Source: CAYYWP01 sp050176585
GTDB taxonomy: Bacteria > Desulfobacterota > Binatia > HRBIN30 > CADEER01
DNA length: 47,162 nt
Assembly (NCBI GenBank): GCA_050176585.1
Contig: JBFXHX010000031.1
Location: 1-47,162, forward strand
Reading direction: 5' to 3'
Under the pieces are notes generated by a model, which worked only from the letters and a program-made list of their open reading frames with translations, was not told the DNA's origin and did no database searches. The translations under genes were made by a program, and so were the position numbers. This document shows, piece after piece, positions 17,676 through 26,091 of this stretch (the first letter of the stretch is position 1; the number at the start of each line of letters is the position of its first letter).

Positions 17676-19040
17676 ATGTTCCACAAGGTACTGATCGCGA
17701 ATCGGGGCGAGATCGCCATCCGCATCGCTCGCACCTGCCGCGCGATGGGTTTGAAGACGGTGGCGATCTATTCCGAGGCCGACGCCGATGCGCCGCACGT
17801 GCATGCGGCGGACGAAGCGGTATGCGTCGGCCCGGCGCGCAGCGTCGACAGCTATCTCAACATTCCCAACATCATCGCCGCGGCGCTCGAGACAGGCGCC
17901 GATGCCGTGCACCCCGGCTTCGGCTTTCTCTCGGAGCGCGCGGCGTTCGCCGAGTCCGTGGCCATGGCCGGATTGACCTTCGTCGGCCCGCCCGCCGCGG
18001 CCGTGACGGCAATGGGCGACAAGACGCATGCGCGCGCCCTGGTCATCGCCGCCGGCGTGCCGGTCGTGCCGGCGCTCGAAGAGCTGCCGGCCGATCCGGG
18101 CGCGATTGCGCAGGCGGCGGAGGCGATCGGCTTCCCGCTGCTCATCAAGGCGGCCGCCGGCGGTGGAGGCAAGGGCATGCGCATCGTGCGCGGGGTGGAG
18201 GAGCTGCCCAACTCGATGGAGTCGGCCCAGCGCGAGGCGCAGTCCGCGTTCGGCGACGGCCGCGTGTTCCTCGAGCGCTACGTCGAGCGCCCGCGCCACA
18301 TCGAAGTGCAGGTGCTGGCGGACCGCCACGGCAACATCATCCATCTCGGCGAGCGCGAGTGCTCGATCCAGCGCCGCCATCAAAAGATCATCGAGGAGTC
18401 CCCCTCGCCGGCGGTGGACGGCGTGCTGCGCCGGCGGATTACCGCGGCCGCGCTGCAGGCGGCGCGCACGATCAACTACGTGAACGCGGGCACGGTCGAG
18501 AACCTGCTCGCTCCGGACGGGCAATTCTACTTTCTCGAGATGAACACCCGGCTGCAGGTGGAGCACCCGGTAACCGAGTGGGTGTACGGCCTCGACCTCG
18601 TACAGGAGCAACTCCGCATCGCCAAGGGCGAAGCGCTGTGGCTGCGGCAGGAGGACGTACAGGCGCGCGGACACTCCATCGAATGCCGCGTCTACGCCGA
18701 GAACCCGGCGATGAATTTCGTCCCGTCCCCCGGCCACATCAGCCGAGTCGTCGAGCCGCAGGGCCCGGGCGTGCGGGTCGACTCCGGCATCCGCTCGGAT
18801 TACGCGGTGCCGATGTATTACGACCCGATGCTCTCGAAGGTGTCGACCTGGGGGCCCGACCGCGACACCGCGCGCCGCCGCATGATCGTTGCCTTGCGGG
18901 AGTACGTCATCGAGGGGATCACGACCAATATCCCGTTCCTGATCGACTTGCTCGAGCACCCGGCGTTCATCGCCGGTCATACGCATACCCACTTCATCGC
19001 CGACCACTTTCCGAAGTGGCCGCCGGATCGGAGCGCGTAA
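17676..19040 (+). CDS. accC: Biotin carboxylase (AccC type)
   Basis: A 454-residue biotin carboxylase. It carboxylates biotin on a carrier protein using ATP and bicarbonate, as the first half-reaction of acetyl-CoA or related carboxylases. The N-terminal domain begins FHKVLIANRGEIAIRIARTC. The ATP-grasp part shows the glycine loop KAAAGGGGKGMRIV, the metal and bicarbonate segment GERECSIQRRHQKIIEE, and EMNTRLQVEHPVTE. The C-terminal domain contains ARGHSIECRVYAENP and ITTNIPFL. Length fits a stand-alone AccC of about 450 residues. No biotin carrier or carboxyltransferase gene is next to it, so the acyl-CoA substrate of its complex cannot be inferred; pyruvate carboxylase subunit A and propionyl-CoA carboxylase alpha fragments are alternatives. 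Confidence 0.9.
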   Translation: MFHKVLIANRGEIAIRIARTCRAMGLKTVAIYSEADADAPHVHAADEAVCVGPARSVDSYLNIPNIIAAALETGADAVHPGFGFLSERAAFAESVAMAGLTFVGPPAAAVTAMGDKTHARALVIAAGVPVVPALEELPADPGAIAQAAEAIGFPLLIKAAAGGGGKGMRIVRGVEELPNSMESAQREAQSAFGDGRVFLERYVERPRHIEVQVLADRHGNIIHLGERECSIQRRHQKIIEESPSPAVDGVLRRRITAAALQAARTINYVNAGTVENLLAPDGQFYFLEMNTRLQVEHPVTEWVYGLDLVQEQLRIAKGEALWLRQEDVQARGHSIECRVYAENPAMNFVPSPGHISRVVEPQGPGVRVDSGIRSDYAVPMYYDPMLSKVSTWGPDRDTARRRMIVALREYVIEGITTNIPFLIDLLEHPAFIAGHTHTHFIADHFPKWPPDRSA

Positions 19041-19209
19041 CGGCATCGCGGGAACGATGCGGCCGGTCGTGTTGGCGCGCGTGGCCCGAACCGCTAACCC
19101 GCGCACACCACCGCGGGCGTCCACGCGCGCTTGCGCCAGCTTCCGATGGGGCCGGCGCAGGCGCGGCGGCGACATCGGAGGGGGTACAGCTCCGCCGCGG
19201 ATTGCAGGC

Positions 19210-19229
19210 GACCGCCGAATTTGGCGGTC
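19210..19229. terminator. Hairpin in a convergent intergenic region
   Basis: GACCGCC-GAATTT-GGCGGTC, a perfect 7-bp stem with a six-base loop, lies between the convergent ends of the biotin carboxylase and transglycosylase genes. There is no T tract on either side, so a bidirectional terminator is only a suggestion. Confidence 0.3.
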
Positions 19230-19251
19230 CGCGTGTCCGGACGCCGCTCGG

Positions 19252-21075
19252 TTACGGCGCGAAGCACTCGAGCACCGCAAGCGCGTCGCCGCTCTGAATC
19301 TTCTGATACTTCTCCCAGAATGAGGCGTCGATCTTGCGCAAGCTCCGGCGGGTGGTCTCCTTGCGGTAGCGGCGCAGATGAGCGGGCCCGCCGTTGTATA
19401 CCGCGTAGGTCGCCCGCGCGAGGTTGTCGAGCTTCCCCGTAGAGGTGTGCTCGCCTTTCGCGACCGCGTGGTCGCGCAGGTAGTGCAGGAGGATCTCGGA
19501 GCCGGCGGTGGCGTTGTAGCCGATGTCCTGGTGCAGCGCCTTCGTTTCGTAGAATCCACGCCAGACCCGCGGCAGCACCTGCATGATCCCGACCGCTCCG
19601 GCTCCTGAGAGGATGGGCCGCACGCGGCCGTTCACGCGCACGAACTGGCGCCAGCAGCTTTCCTTCCACGCCGTGGCGAGCACCAGCCACCGGTAGAGCT
19701 GGTGGAACTCGGCCTCGAGGCGCTGGCTCGCGAGCGTGCCGCTGGCGGCATCGGAGAGCAGGTCGCGCGCGAGCGGCAGATATTGCGGCGCGTCGCTCCG
19801 CGTCGGCACCCAGCGATTCAACCGCGCGGCGAGGTCCTCCGCCGCCCAGGCGCGCGCCGGCCAAAGCCAGCTCAAGTCGAGGGCGCTGTCCGGTGAGGGC
19901 GTGGGCAGCGGCGCGCCGAAGCCGAAGCGCCTGCGCAGCTCCACGTCGATGCCCTCGTCGTAGTCGAGCGGATCGGCGGTGGTGTCGGGCGCCAGCATGC
20001 GGGCCAAACGGCGCAGGCCGTCCGCGGACAGGTCGAGGCCGGCCGCCGGTCCGAGCTCATCGACCGCGCGCAGCGCGTCCGCGGCGGTGATGAAGCTCAG
20101 GTACCGCAGCGCGGTGCTCTCCGGCAGCCCGAGGCTGAGCTCGCGCAGCACCGGGGCCAGTCGCGTCCAGGTGCTGAAGAACAGCGGCCGTACCGGATCG
20201 GGTGCGCCAGCGTGCGCGGGCGCGAGCGCGTCCACGAGCTCGTAGCGCGCTTCGATCAGGATGTCGAAGAGGGCGCGGCGTTGCGCGTCGGCGGTGGCGT
20301 CGCCGGCGGCCTCCTTCACCACGAAGGTGAGAAAAGCGTCCCAGTGATCCCAGGTCGCGTTCCAGCGCGCCAGCTCTTCGGGCGTGAGCGTCGGCTCGGG
20401 ACCCGGCGGCAGGGCCTCTTCGACCAGCGCCGATTCCGGAACTTCGAGGCGGAGATCGATGCGCACCCCGCCGGGCTCGACTTGCGCCGAAGCGAGGCGC
20501 AGCGAGTCGATGACCTCGCGCGCGCGGGTGCCGTTGTCGCCGGGCAGCACGTCGGGGAGCAGTGCGCGGAGCTCGTCCAGCGGCCTGTCGACGTCGATCG
20601 TCAGCGCCTGGAAGCGCGGATGTGCATACCGCTTCACCCAATCCCAGACCGCGCCGGTGACCCGCTTGCGCCCGCCGCTGCCGTAGAGATTCGAATCGAC
20701 GACGCGGAAGCGCACTACCGCTTTCGCGGCGTCCAACACCGGCTCCTGCAGCACCTCCACCGTGCCCTGCCAGTCCACGACGTTCACACACCGCTCTCCG
20801 ACCGATGTTCCGACGCGGGCGTGGCCGTCGCTGGTCACGCGGAGGTTGGCGCCCGCGGCGTCGATCCGCGGGTTGGCCAGCGTCAACAGGTTGCAGCCGG
20901 AGCCGTCGTCCCACACGCGCGTGGTGTGCTCCGCCCCGGTGTAGACCTGATCGAGCAGCAGCTGGCGCAGGAACGCGTGATCGACCCGCAACGGCACGTC
21001 CACGGCGCGCAGCGCGGCGCCGGGAGAGCCGGCGGCGAGGAGGAGGAGAGCGATCGCCAGCAGCCTCGTTCTCAC
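19252..21075 (-). CDS. Secreted lytic transglycosylase with large unassigned N-terminal region
   Basis: A 607-residue protein with a Sec signal peptide (MRTRLLAIALLLLAAGSPG). The C-terminal 140 residues are a lysozyme-like SLT domain: the catalytic Glu lies in LATAWKESCWRQFVR (about residue 470), followed by GAGAVGIMQVLPRVW and ATYAVYNGGPAHLRRY, the classical E-S, GxMQ and AYNxG motifs. It should cleave peptidoglycan glycan strands, forming 1,6-anhydro ends, in the periplasm. Residues 22 to about 440 belong to no family I recognise. They start with a beta-rich part (VPLRVDHAFLRQLLLDQVYT) and continue helical. The start at 21075 is divergent from the desaturase-family gene 90 bases away. Confidence 0.85.
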   Translation of the reverse strand: MRTRLLAIALLLLAAGSPGAALRAVDVPLRVDHAFLRQLLLDQVYTGAEHTTRVWDDGSGCNLLTLANPRIDAAGANLRVTSDGHARVGTSVGERCVNVVDWQGTVEVLQEPVLDAAKAVVRFRVVDSNLYGSGGRKRVTGAVWDWVKRYAHPRFQALTIDVDRPLDELRALLPDVLPGDNGTRAREVIDSLRLASAQVEPGGVRIDLRLEVPESALVEEALPPGPEPTLTPEELARWNATWDHWDAFLTFVVKEAAGDATADAQRRALFDILIEARYELVDALAPAHAGAPDPVRPLFFSTWTRLAPVLRELSLGLPESTALRYLSFITAADALRAVDELGPAAGLDLSADGLRRLARMLAPDTTADPLDYDEGIDVELRRRFGFGAPLPTPSPDSALDLSWLWPARAWAAEDLAARLNRWVPTRSDAPQYLPLARDLLSDAASGTLASQRLEAEFHQLYRWLVLATAWKESCWRQFVRVNGRVRPILSGAGAVGIMQVLPRVWRGFYETKALHQDIGYNATAGSEILLHYLRDHAVAKGEHTSTGKLDNLARATYAVYNGGPAHLRRYRKETTRRSLRKIDASFWEKYQKIQSGDALAVLECFAP

Positions 21076-21164
21076 GGCGACCCAGCATAGCCGGCCGACA
21101 CGGCGCGCGCACGTTCAGCCAACGACCGCCTGACAGCGGCCCGCGCGCGCGCTAGGCTCGTGGC

Positions 21165-21721
21165 GTGACGGAGCTGCAGCTCCAGCTGGTGAAGGGCGCG
21201 GGCTTCGCCGCGGCGGCGGCGTTCGCGCTGCTGTTGCAGCGGCGCTGGCCGCATGCGCGCCAGGCCGGTTCGTGGCGGATCAACGGCGCCGTCTGGGCGC
21301 TCGACGTGGCGCTGCTCGGCGCGCTCTGTGGCGCCTGCGCCTGCACCGCCGCCGCGTGGGCGGCTGAGCACCAGGTCGGCGTCTTGCGCGCGCTCGCGCT
21401 GCCCGGCTGGCTCGCCATCGCGGTCACCATCGTGGCGCTGGATGGCGTTTCGTACGCGTGGCACCGGGCCAACCATCGCCTGCACTTTCTCTGGCGCTTT
21501 CACCGCGTGCATCATTCCGACCCGGCGTTCACGGTGTCGACGGCGGTGCGCTTTCACCCCGGCGAGCTGCTCTTGGCGGTGCCGCTGCGCCTCGCGGCGA
21601 TCGTTCTACTCGGCGCGCCGGTGGTCGGCGTCGTGCTCTTCGAAGCCGTGTTCGCATGCGCAAACTTCGTCGAGCACGGCGACATCGCGCTGCCCGCAGC
21701 CGTGGAACAGCGCCTGCGCCG
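21165..21721 (+). CDS. Sterol desaturase/fatty acid hydroxylase family protein, cut by assembly gap
   Basis: A membrane di-iron oxygenase family protein; 185 residues are visible before the run of Ns. Two of the expected His clusters are present: AWHRANHRLHFLWRFH (HxxxH) and RFHRVHHSDPAF (HxxHH). VRFHPGELLLAVP and FVEHGDIALP follow as in relatives. The missing C-terminal part should carry the last His cluster. The GTG at 21165 is the best start, beginning MTELQLQLVKGAG before a hydrophobic helix. The sequence after the gap does not continue the family. Members hydroxylate or desaturate sterols, fatty acids or carotenoids; substrate unknown. Confidence 0.85.
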
Positions 21722-21821
21722 NNNNNNNNNNNNNNNNNNNNNNNNNNNNNNNNNNNNNNNNNNNNNNNNNNNNNNNNNNNNNNNNNNNNNNNNNNNNNNN
21801 NNNNNNNNNNNNNNNNNNNNN
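21722..21821. other. Assembly gap of exactly 100 N
   Basis: A run of 100 undetermined bases, the conventional size for a scaffold gap of unknown length. It interrupts the desaturase-family gene. The true distance between the flanks, and even their adjacency, is not established. Confidence 0.98.
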
Positions 21822-22105
21822 CTCACGGTGACGAGCATGACGAGAGCGCCATCTTCGCGCACGGGGGGCTATGCAACGCCGTTCCGTTCGCCGCTGACCT
21901 CGACGGCGACGGCCGGAGTGAGCTGGTGCCGATACGCGGCCGTATCGATTCCATGGTCGTCCTTCGCGCGAACGAAGATGGCGGATGTGGCCCCCCGCTT
22001 CGTATCCGCTGCACGCGGATTACGTGTCGGCTGGCGACATTACGCCAAGCGCTTCAACATCGAAGGGGGTCGAGCTTTCCATCCCGTTGTGGGCGCGCCG
22101 GAGGA
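21822..22105 (+). other. Post-gap sequence with an FG-GAP-like fragment, no clear gene
   Basis: In one plus frame (21822 to about 22000) the translation contains FAADLDGDGRSELVPIRG, the calcium-loop pattern typical of FG-GAP/VCBS repeats, as in the protein at 27512. The frame then loses this character without a stop, and two other frames look no better. It may be the broken end of a secreted repeat protein entering from the gap, or chance. It does not look like the missing end of the desaturase-family protein. Confidence 0.25.
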
Positions 22106-23152
22106 CTAGCGCCGCACGGAGATGAGACCGGCGTCTCCCGCCACGATCTCGCCGATCACCGCGTGCGCAGGCGCGCCGCGGGCGGCGAGTGCCTCCACCA
22201 ACGTACCGGCCCGTGCGGGTGCAATGGCGAGGAGGAGCCCGCCGGAGGTCTGCGCGTCGGCGAGCAGCAGCTTGTCCACATCATCGATGCCGCGCTCCCA
22301 GTGGCACGCGGGCGCGGCGGCGGCGAGATTGCTCTTCGACCCGCCGGGTACGCAACCCCGCGCAGCCAGCGCGCGCGCGAAATCGAGCACCGGCACGTCG
22401 CGCAACCGCAGCCGGGCGGCAACGCCTGAGGCGGCCAGCAGGTTGCGCAGATGTCCGAGGAGGCCGAATCCGGTCACGTCGGTCGCGGCGCGCACCCCGG
22501 CAGCCAGGGCCACATCCTTCGCCGCTTTGTTCAACGCCGTCATGAGGTCGGTGACCCGCGCGATGTCCGCCGGGGGCAATGCCTGTTGTTTGATCGCCTG
22601 CGCGGCGACACCGAAACCCAGCGGTTTGGTCAGCACGAGCACGTCGCCGGGGCGGGCTTGCGTCTGCGTCATGACCCGTTCCGGGTCGGCGGCGCCGATC
22701 ACGCACAGGCCGTATTTCAGCTCGCCGTCTTTGATCGTGTGGCCGCCGACGATCGGGCAGTTCGCCTCAGCGGCCTTGTCGCGCGCGCCGCGGAAGATGC
22801 GCTCCAGCACGCTGAGCGGCAGCTGTTCGCTCGGGAAGCCGCACACCGCCAGAGCGGCCTGGGGCTCGGCGCCCATGGCGTAGATGTCGCTGATCGCATT
22901 GGCCGCCGCGATCGCGCCGAAGGTCTCCGGGTCGTCCACGACCGGCGTGATGAAGTCGACGGTGAACGCGAGCGCACCTCCCCCGGGCGGTCTCAACACC
23001 GCCGCATCCTCCATCGCGCCCACCCCGGTATCGACCCAGGGGTGCGGCAGGGGAGCGAGCTGTTTCAGGACCTGAACCAGGTCCTCAGCGCCGAGCTTGC
23101 GGGCTCAACCGCCGGCCTGAACCAGAGTGGTCAGGCGGATCTCCTCGGACAT
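22106..23152 (-). CDS. selD: Selenide, water dikinase SelD, selenocysteine-containing
   Basis: SelD makes selenophosphate from selenide and ATP, the selenium donor for selenocysteine and selenouridine. The normal open frame starts too late, at MGAMEDAAV, and lacks the catalytic N-terminus. Reading upstream in frame from the ATG at 23152 (GAGGAGG just before it) gives MSEEIRLTTLVQAGG, then TGA at 23107-23105, then ARKLGAEDLVQVLKQL. In SelD the position before xxK is the catalytic Cys or Sec, so the UGA is best read as Sec16 with Lys19 as the conserved Lys. The full protein is 348 residues, normal for the family, with DAAVLRPPGG, DFITPVVDDP, ANAISDIYAMGA, VGGHTIKD and TDVTGFGLLGH. A SECIS-like hairpin follows the UGA. 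Confidence 0.93.
23067..23107 (-). promoter_or_regulatory. Sec codon and bacterial SECIS-like hairpin in selD
   Basis: After the UGA (23107-23105) the mRNA forms a perfect 8-bp stem AGGACCUG/CAGGUCCU (23085-23067) with a GUU loop that starts 28 bases after the UGA. Bacterial SECIS elements are stem-loops immediately 3' of the UGA, with a G (often GU) at the start of a small apical loop about 16-37 bases away, and they recruit the SelB elongation factor. The geometry fits. Confidence 0.8.
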
Positions 23153-23229
23153 GGCCTCCTCGTGGGCGCGCACCGTCAGTGCGCACGGCTGCATGGGGAT
23201 TGGTTACCGCGTCGCACCGCGCTGAACAA

Positions 23230-24822
23230 TCACCGCAACGCCATTTCGATCCGGTGCAGCTCGTCCTCAGAGCCCGGGCGTGGCCCGGTGAAGCGATGGC
23301 GCGCATCGACTGCCCAGTACGCGGCCATGAACCCGGCGAGCCCGAGCATCGACCATCCCGCCAGCTCGTTGGGCGGAATCGAGAATAGCACGGTAATGAA
23401 CGCCACCCACGCGACGGCGATCAGGTTCAGCACGATGCCCCAGCGCCCCAGGCTCCACGGCGCGCGCGCCGGCTCGGTGAACTCTCCGGCGCCGCGCAAT
23501 TTGTTGCGCAGGTTGAGCCAAATCGGGATGGCATACGCCAGGTACAGCGCGGTGGTACTGATCGCGACGACTACAGAATAGAGCGCCGCGTACACGGTGA
23601 GCAGCACGGCCAATCCGCAGGTGATGACGATCGCCCAGACGGGCGTGCGCCACACCGGGTGCACGCGGCGGATCAGGGTATGGCCGGGCATCCCGCCGTC
23701 GCGCGCAAAGGCAAACCACATCCGGCTCATGCTGGTGATGGACGAGAGCCCGCACAGCCACATGGCCACGCCGATGACGATCGCGACCGCGTGCGCCGCC
23801 ACCGCGGGCAGGTTCGCATAGGCCAGGTACAGCACGGGCGGCGCGTTGGCCGGATCGAGCGTCGAGGCGAGATCCGGTACGTGCAGCGTGAGGATGATCA
23901 GCAGGGCGTAACCGACCACCGCGGACACCGCGACCGACAGAAACACGCCCCACGCGCTGTTGAGTCTCGCCATCACCGTCTCCTCCGCCACGTGCGCGGA
24001 AGCGTCGTACCCGGTGTAGGTCCATTGCGCCTGCAGCAGGCCGAGCACGAACGCGAAGCCCAGGCCGCCGCCCGTGTACAAGGCGCCGAGGCCGGGCAGC
24101 CGCTGCATGACCGAGTCGAAGGTGAACGGACCGAGCACAAACGTCGCGCCGAGCGCAGCCGGGTCGACGGAGCGGACGCCCTCGAACAAAAAGCCGAGCG
24201 GTCGCGCGTGCGTGCCGAGCGCAATCAGCAGCGCCGCGATCAACAGCACGCCGCCGATGTGCCACCATACGCTGAAATCGTTCAGGGCCGCCGCGAGGCG
24301 GATGCCGAACACGTTGATCAGGATCTGCGGGATCATGATGGCGATCATCGCGAGGATGGTCGCCGTCGTGTCGGCGGGAATGCCGGCATCGGCGATGCGA
24401 TTGATCGCCGCGACGATGTAGCTCGCGGCGGCGTAGTCGATTCCGGCGGTGATCGTGACCTGGCCGATGATGTTGAACCACGCGGTGATCCAGGCCCATC
24501 GATGCCCGCCCAGCCGATGCGCCCAGAAATAGAGCCCGCCGGCGGTCGGGTACGCCGAGGCCAGCTCCGCCATCGACGCGGCCACGCAGAGCACGAACAC
24601 ACTGACCAGCGGCCACCCGTACGTGTTGATGATCGGCCCGGCGAACTGCAGCCCATAGCCGAAGAGCTGGATCGCACCGGTGAGGATCGAAATGATGGAG
24701 AACGAGATCGCGAAGTTCGAAAAGCCGCCCATGCGCCGGTACAGCTGCTGCGCGTACCCGAGCGCGTGCAGATCTCGCATGTCCTGGCGAATGAGCGCCT
24801 CGCGGCGCGCCGCATCGCTCAC
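23230..24822 (-). CDS. Amino acid permease, APC superfamily (ACT/GABA-permease-like)
   Basis: A 530-residue inner-membrane transporter with about twelve hydrophobic helices. QQLYRRMGGFSNFAISFSII and YPTAGGLYFWAHRLGGHRWAW resemble the amino acid/choline or GABA permease group of the APC superfamily, as does TGYDASAHVAEETVMA. It probably takes up amino acids or GABA by ion symport; substrate unknown. I prefer the GTG at 24822 (after a G-rich ribosome-binding site) over an upstream TTG, because the codons before it encode no family sequence. It is divergent from the methyltransferase gene that follows. The aldehyde dehydrogenase at 11291 would fit GABA catabolism, but the two are far apart. Confidence 0.87.
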   Translation of the reverse strand: MSDAARREALIRQDMRDLHALGYAQQLYRRMGGFSNFAISFSIISILTGAIQLFGYGLQFAGPIINTYGWPLVSVFVLCVAASMAELASAYPTAGGLYFWAHRLGGHRWAWITAWFNIIGQVTITAGIDYAAASYIVAAINRIADAGIPADTTATILAMIAIMIPQILINVFGIRLAAALNDFSVWWHIGGVLLIAALLIALGTHARPLGFLFEGVRSVDPAALGATFVLGPFTFDSVMQRLPGLGALYTGGGLGFAFVLGLLQAQWTYTGYDASAHVAEETVMARLNSAWGVFLSVAVSAVVGYALLIILTLHVPDLASTLDPANAPPVLYLAYANLPAVAAHAVAIVIGVAMWLCGLSSITSMSRMWFAFARDGGMPGHTLIRRVHPVWRTPVWAIVITCGLAVLLTVYAALYSVVVAISTTALYLAYAIPIWLNLRNKLRGAGEFTEPARAPWSLGRWGIVLNLIAVAWVAFITVLFSIPPNELAGWSMLGLAGFMAAYWAVDARHRFTGPRPGSEDELHRIEMALR

Positions 24823-24916
24823 GGCCGGTGTCCCCCCGCGCGGAGCGATGGCACAGCGCGCGTGCGGCGGCAATGCGGCGCGCCGCCACGTCGGGGATTC
24901 GAGTTGCCGGTTCTGC

Positions 24917-24945
24917 TTGCCAGTAGCCTATGGAATTTCGATGAT
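24917..24945 (+). promoter_or_regulatory. Candidate promoter for the methyltransferase gene
   Basis: TTGCCA (24917-24922), a 17-base spacer, then GATGAT (24940-24945), matching sigma-70 boxes at 5 of 6 and 4 of 6 positions. It lies about 30 bases before the ATG at 24975 in a divergent intergenic region that is locally less GC-rich. Confidence 0.4.
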
Positions 24946-24974
24946 GCGAGCCTACAAGCGGGAGGACTGTACGT

Positions 24975-26027
24975 ATGCCGGACCAGGCAAAGATCGACGC
25001 CTTCGTGCAGAAGGCGCTGGCAGACCTCGCCGGCGCGTGGACAGGAGCGCTGGTGGTCATCGGCGACCAACTCGGGCTGTATCGCGCCCTCGCGGCAGCC
25101 GGTCCGCTCACCTCGGGTGAGTTGGCGGCCGGCACGGATACGACTGAGCGATCCGTGCGCGAATGGCTGGCCGCGCAAGCGGCGGCGGGTTACATCGACT
25201 ATGATCCGTCGACGCGCCGCTATACGCTGCCGCCGGAGCACGCCGCGGCACTGGCTGAGGACGACAACCCCGCCTGCGTGCTCGGCGGATTTCAGGCCAT
25301 GACGGCCGCGATGCGCAGCGCGGCGAAGGTGGCGGAGGCCTTTCGTACCGGCACCGGGGTCGGCTGGCACGAGCACGATCCCGACTTGTTCGTCGGTACG
25401 GAGCGGTTCTTCCGGCCGGGGTACAACGCACACCTCGTCCAGGAATGGATTCCCGCCCTCGACGGCGTGCGCGAAAAGCTCACCGCCGGTGCGCACGTCG
25501 CGGACATCGGCTGCGGGCTCGGCGCATCGACCATCATCCTCGCCAAAGCATTCCCGCGCTCGACCTTCGTCGGATTCGATTACCACGCCCCATCGATCGA
25601 GCGCGCGCGCGACCGCGCGGCGACGGCGGGGGTGGCCGACCGCGTGCGTTTCGAGGTCGCGTCCGCGCAGACGTATCCCGGGCGCTATGATTTCGCCGCG
25701 TGCTTCGACTGCCTCCACGACATGGGCGACCCGGTCGGCGCCGCGGTGCATGTGCGCGAATCGCTCGCGCCGGACGGGACGTGGATGCTGGTCGAGCCGC
25801 GCGCCGGTGATGCGGTAGAGGAAAACCTCAACCTGATCGGGCGGCTCTTCTATTCCGCGTCGACGCTGATCTGCACGCAGGCATCGCTCGCGCAGGAGGT
25901 CGGGGCCGCGCTCGGAGCCCAGGCAGGCTCCGCACGACTGCGCGACGTCATCACCGAAGCCGGGTTCACCCGTTTCCGGCGCGCAACCGAGACGCCGTTC
26001 AACTTCGTGTTCGAAGTGCGACCGTAA
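24975..26027 (+). CDS. Class I SAM-dependent methyltransferase with winged-helix N-terminus
   Basis: A 350-residue methyltransferase. The first 90 residues look like a winged-helix dimerisation domain (LGLYRALAAAGPLTSGELAA, ERSVREWLAAQAAAGYI). The catalytic domain has motif I VADIGCGLGASTIILAKAF (about residue 178), an acidic residue after strand 2 in FVGFDYHAPSIERAR, and DFAACFDCLHDMGDP. The architecture matches O-/small-molecule methyltransferases such as the Rv2258c-type group, not tRNA or protein enzymes. GGGAGGA precedes the ATG at 24975 by about ten bases. The acceptor is unknown. The fucosyltransferase-like gene lies 64 bases downstream on the same strand. Confidence 0.88.
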   Translation: MPDQAKIDAFVQKALADLAGAWTGALVVIGDQLGLYRALAAAGPLTSGELAAGTDTTERSVREWLAAQAAAGYIDYDPSTRRYTLPPEHAAALAEDDNPACVLGGFQAMTAAMRSAAKVAEAFRTGTGVGWHEHDPDLFVGTERFFRPGYNAHLVQEWIPALDGVREKLTAGAHVADIGCGLGASTIILAKAFPRSTFVGFDYHAPSIERARDRAATAGVADRVRFEVASAQTYPGRYDFAACFDCLHDMGDPVGAAVHVRESLAPDGTWMLVEPRAGDAVEENLNLIGRLFYSASTLICTQASLAQEVGAALGAQAGSARLRDVITEAGFTRFRRATETPFNFVFEVRP

Positions 26028-26091
26028 TACGGACCGATTCGGCAGCTCGGTATAGCGCGACTCGGTTCGGGTGTGTGGACGGTCTTCCCCG

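Noticed and set aside
22106..23023. SelD as a protein starting at MGAMEDAAV (23023)
   Set aside because: This start removes the catalytic N-terminus. Upstream in-frame sequence continues SelD similarity through a TGA with a hairpin and a good ribosome-binding site at 23152.
24823..24873. Upstream TTG start for the amino acid permease
   Set aside because: The added residues are not family-like, and the GTG at 24822 has a better-placed G-rich ribosome-binding site.
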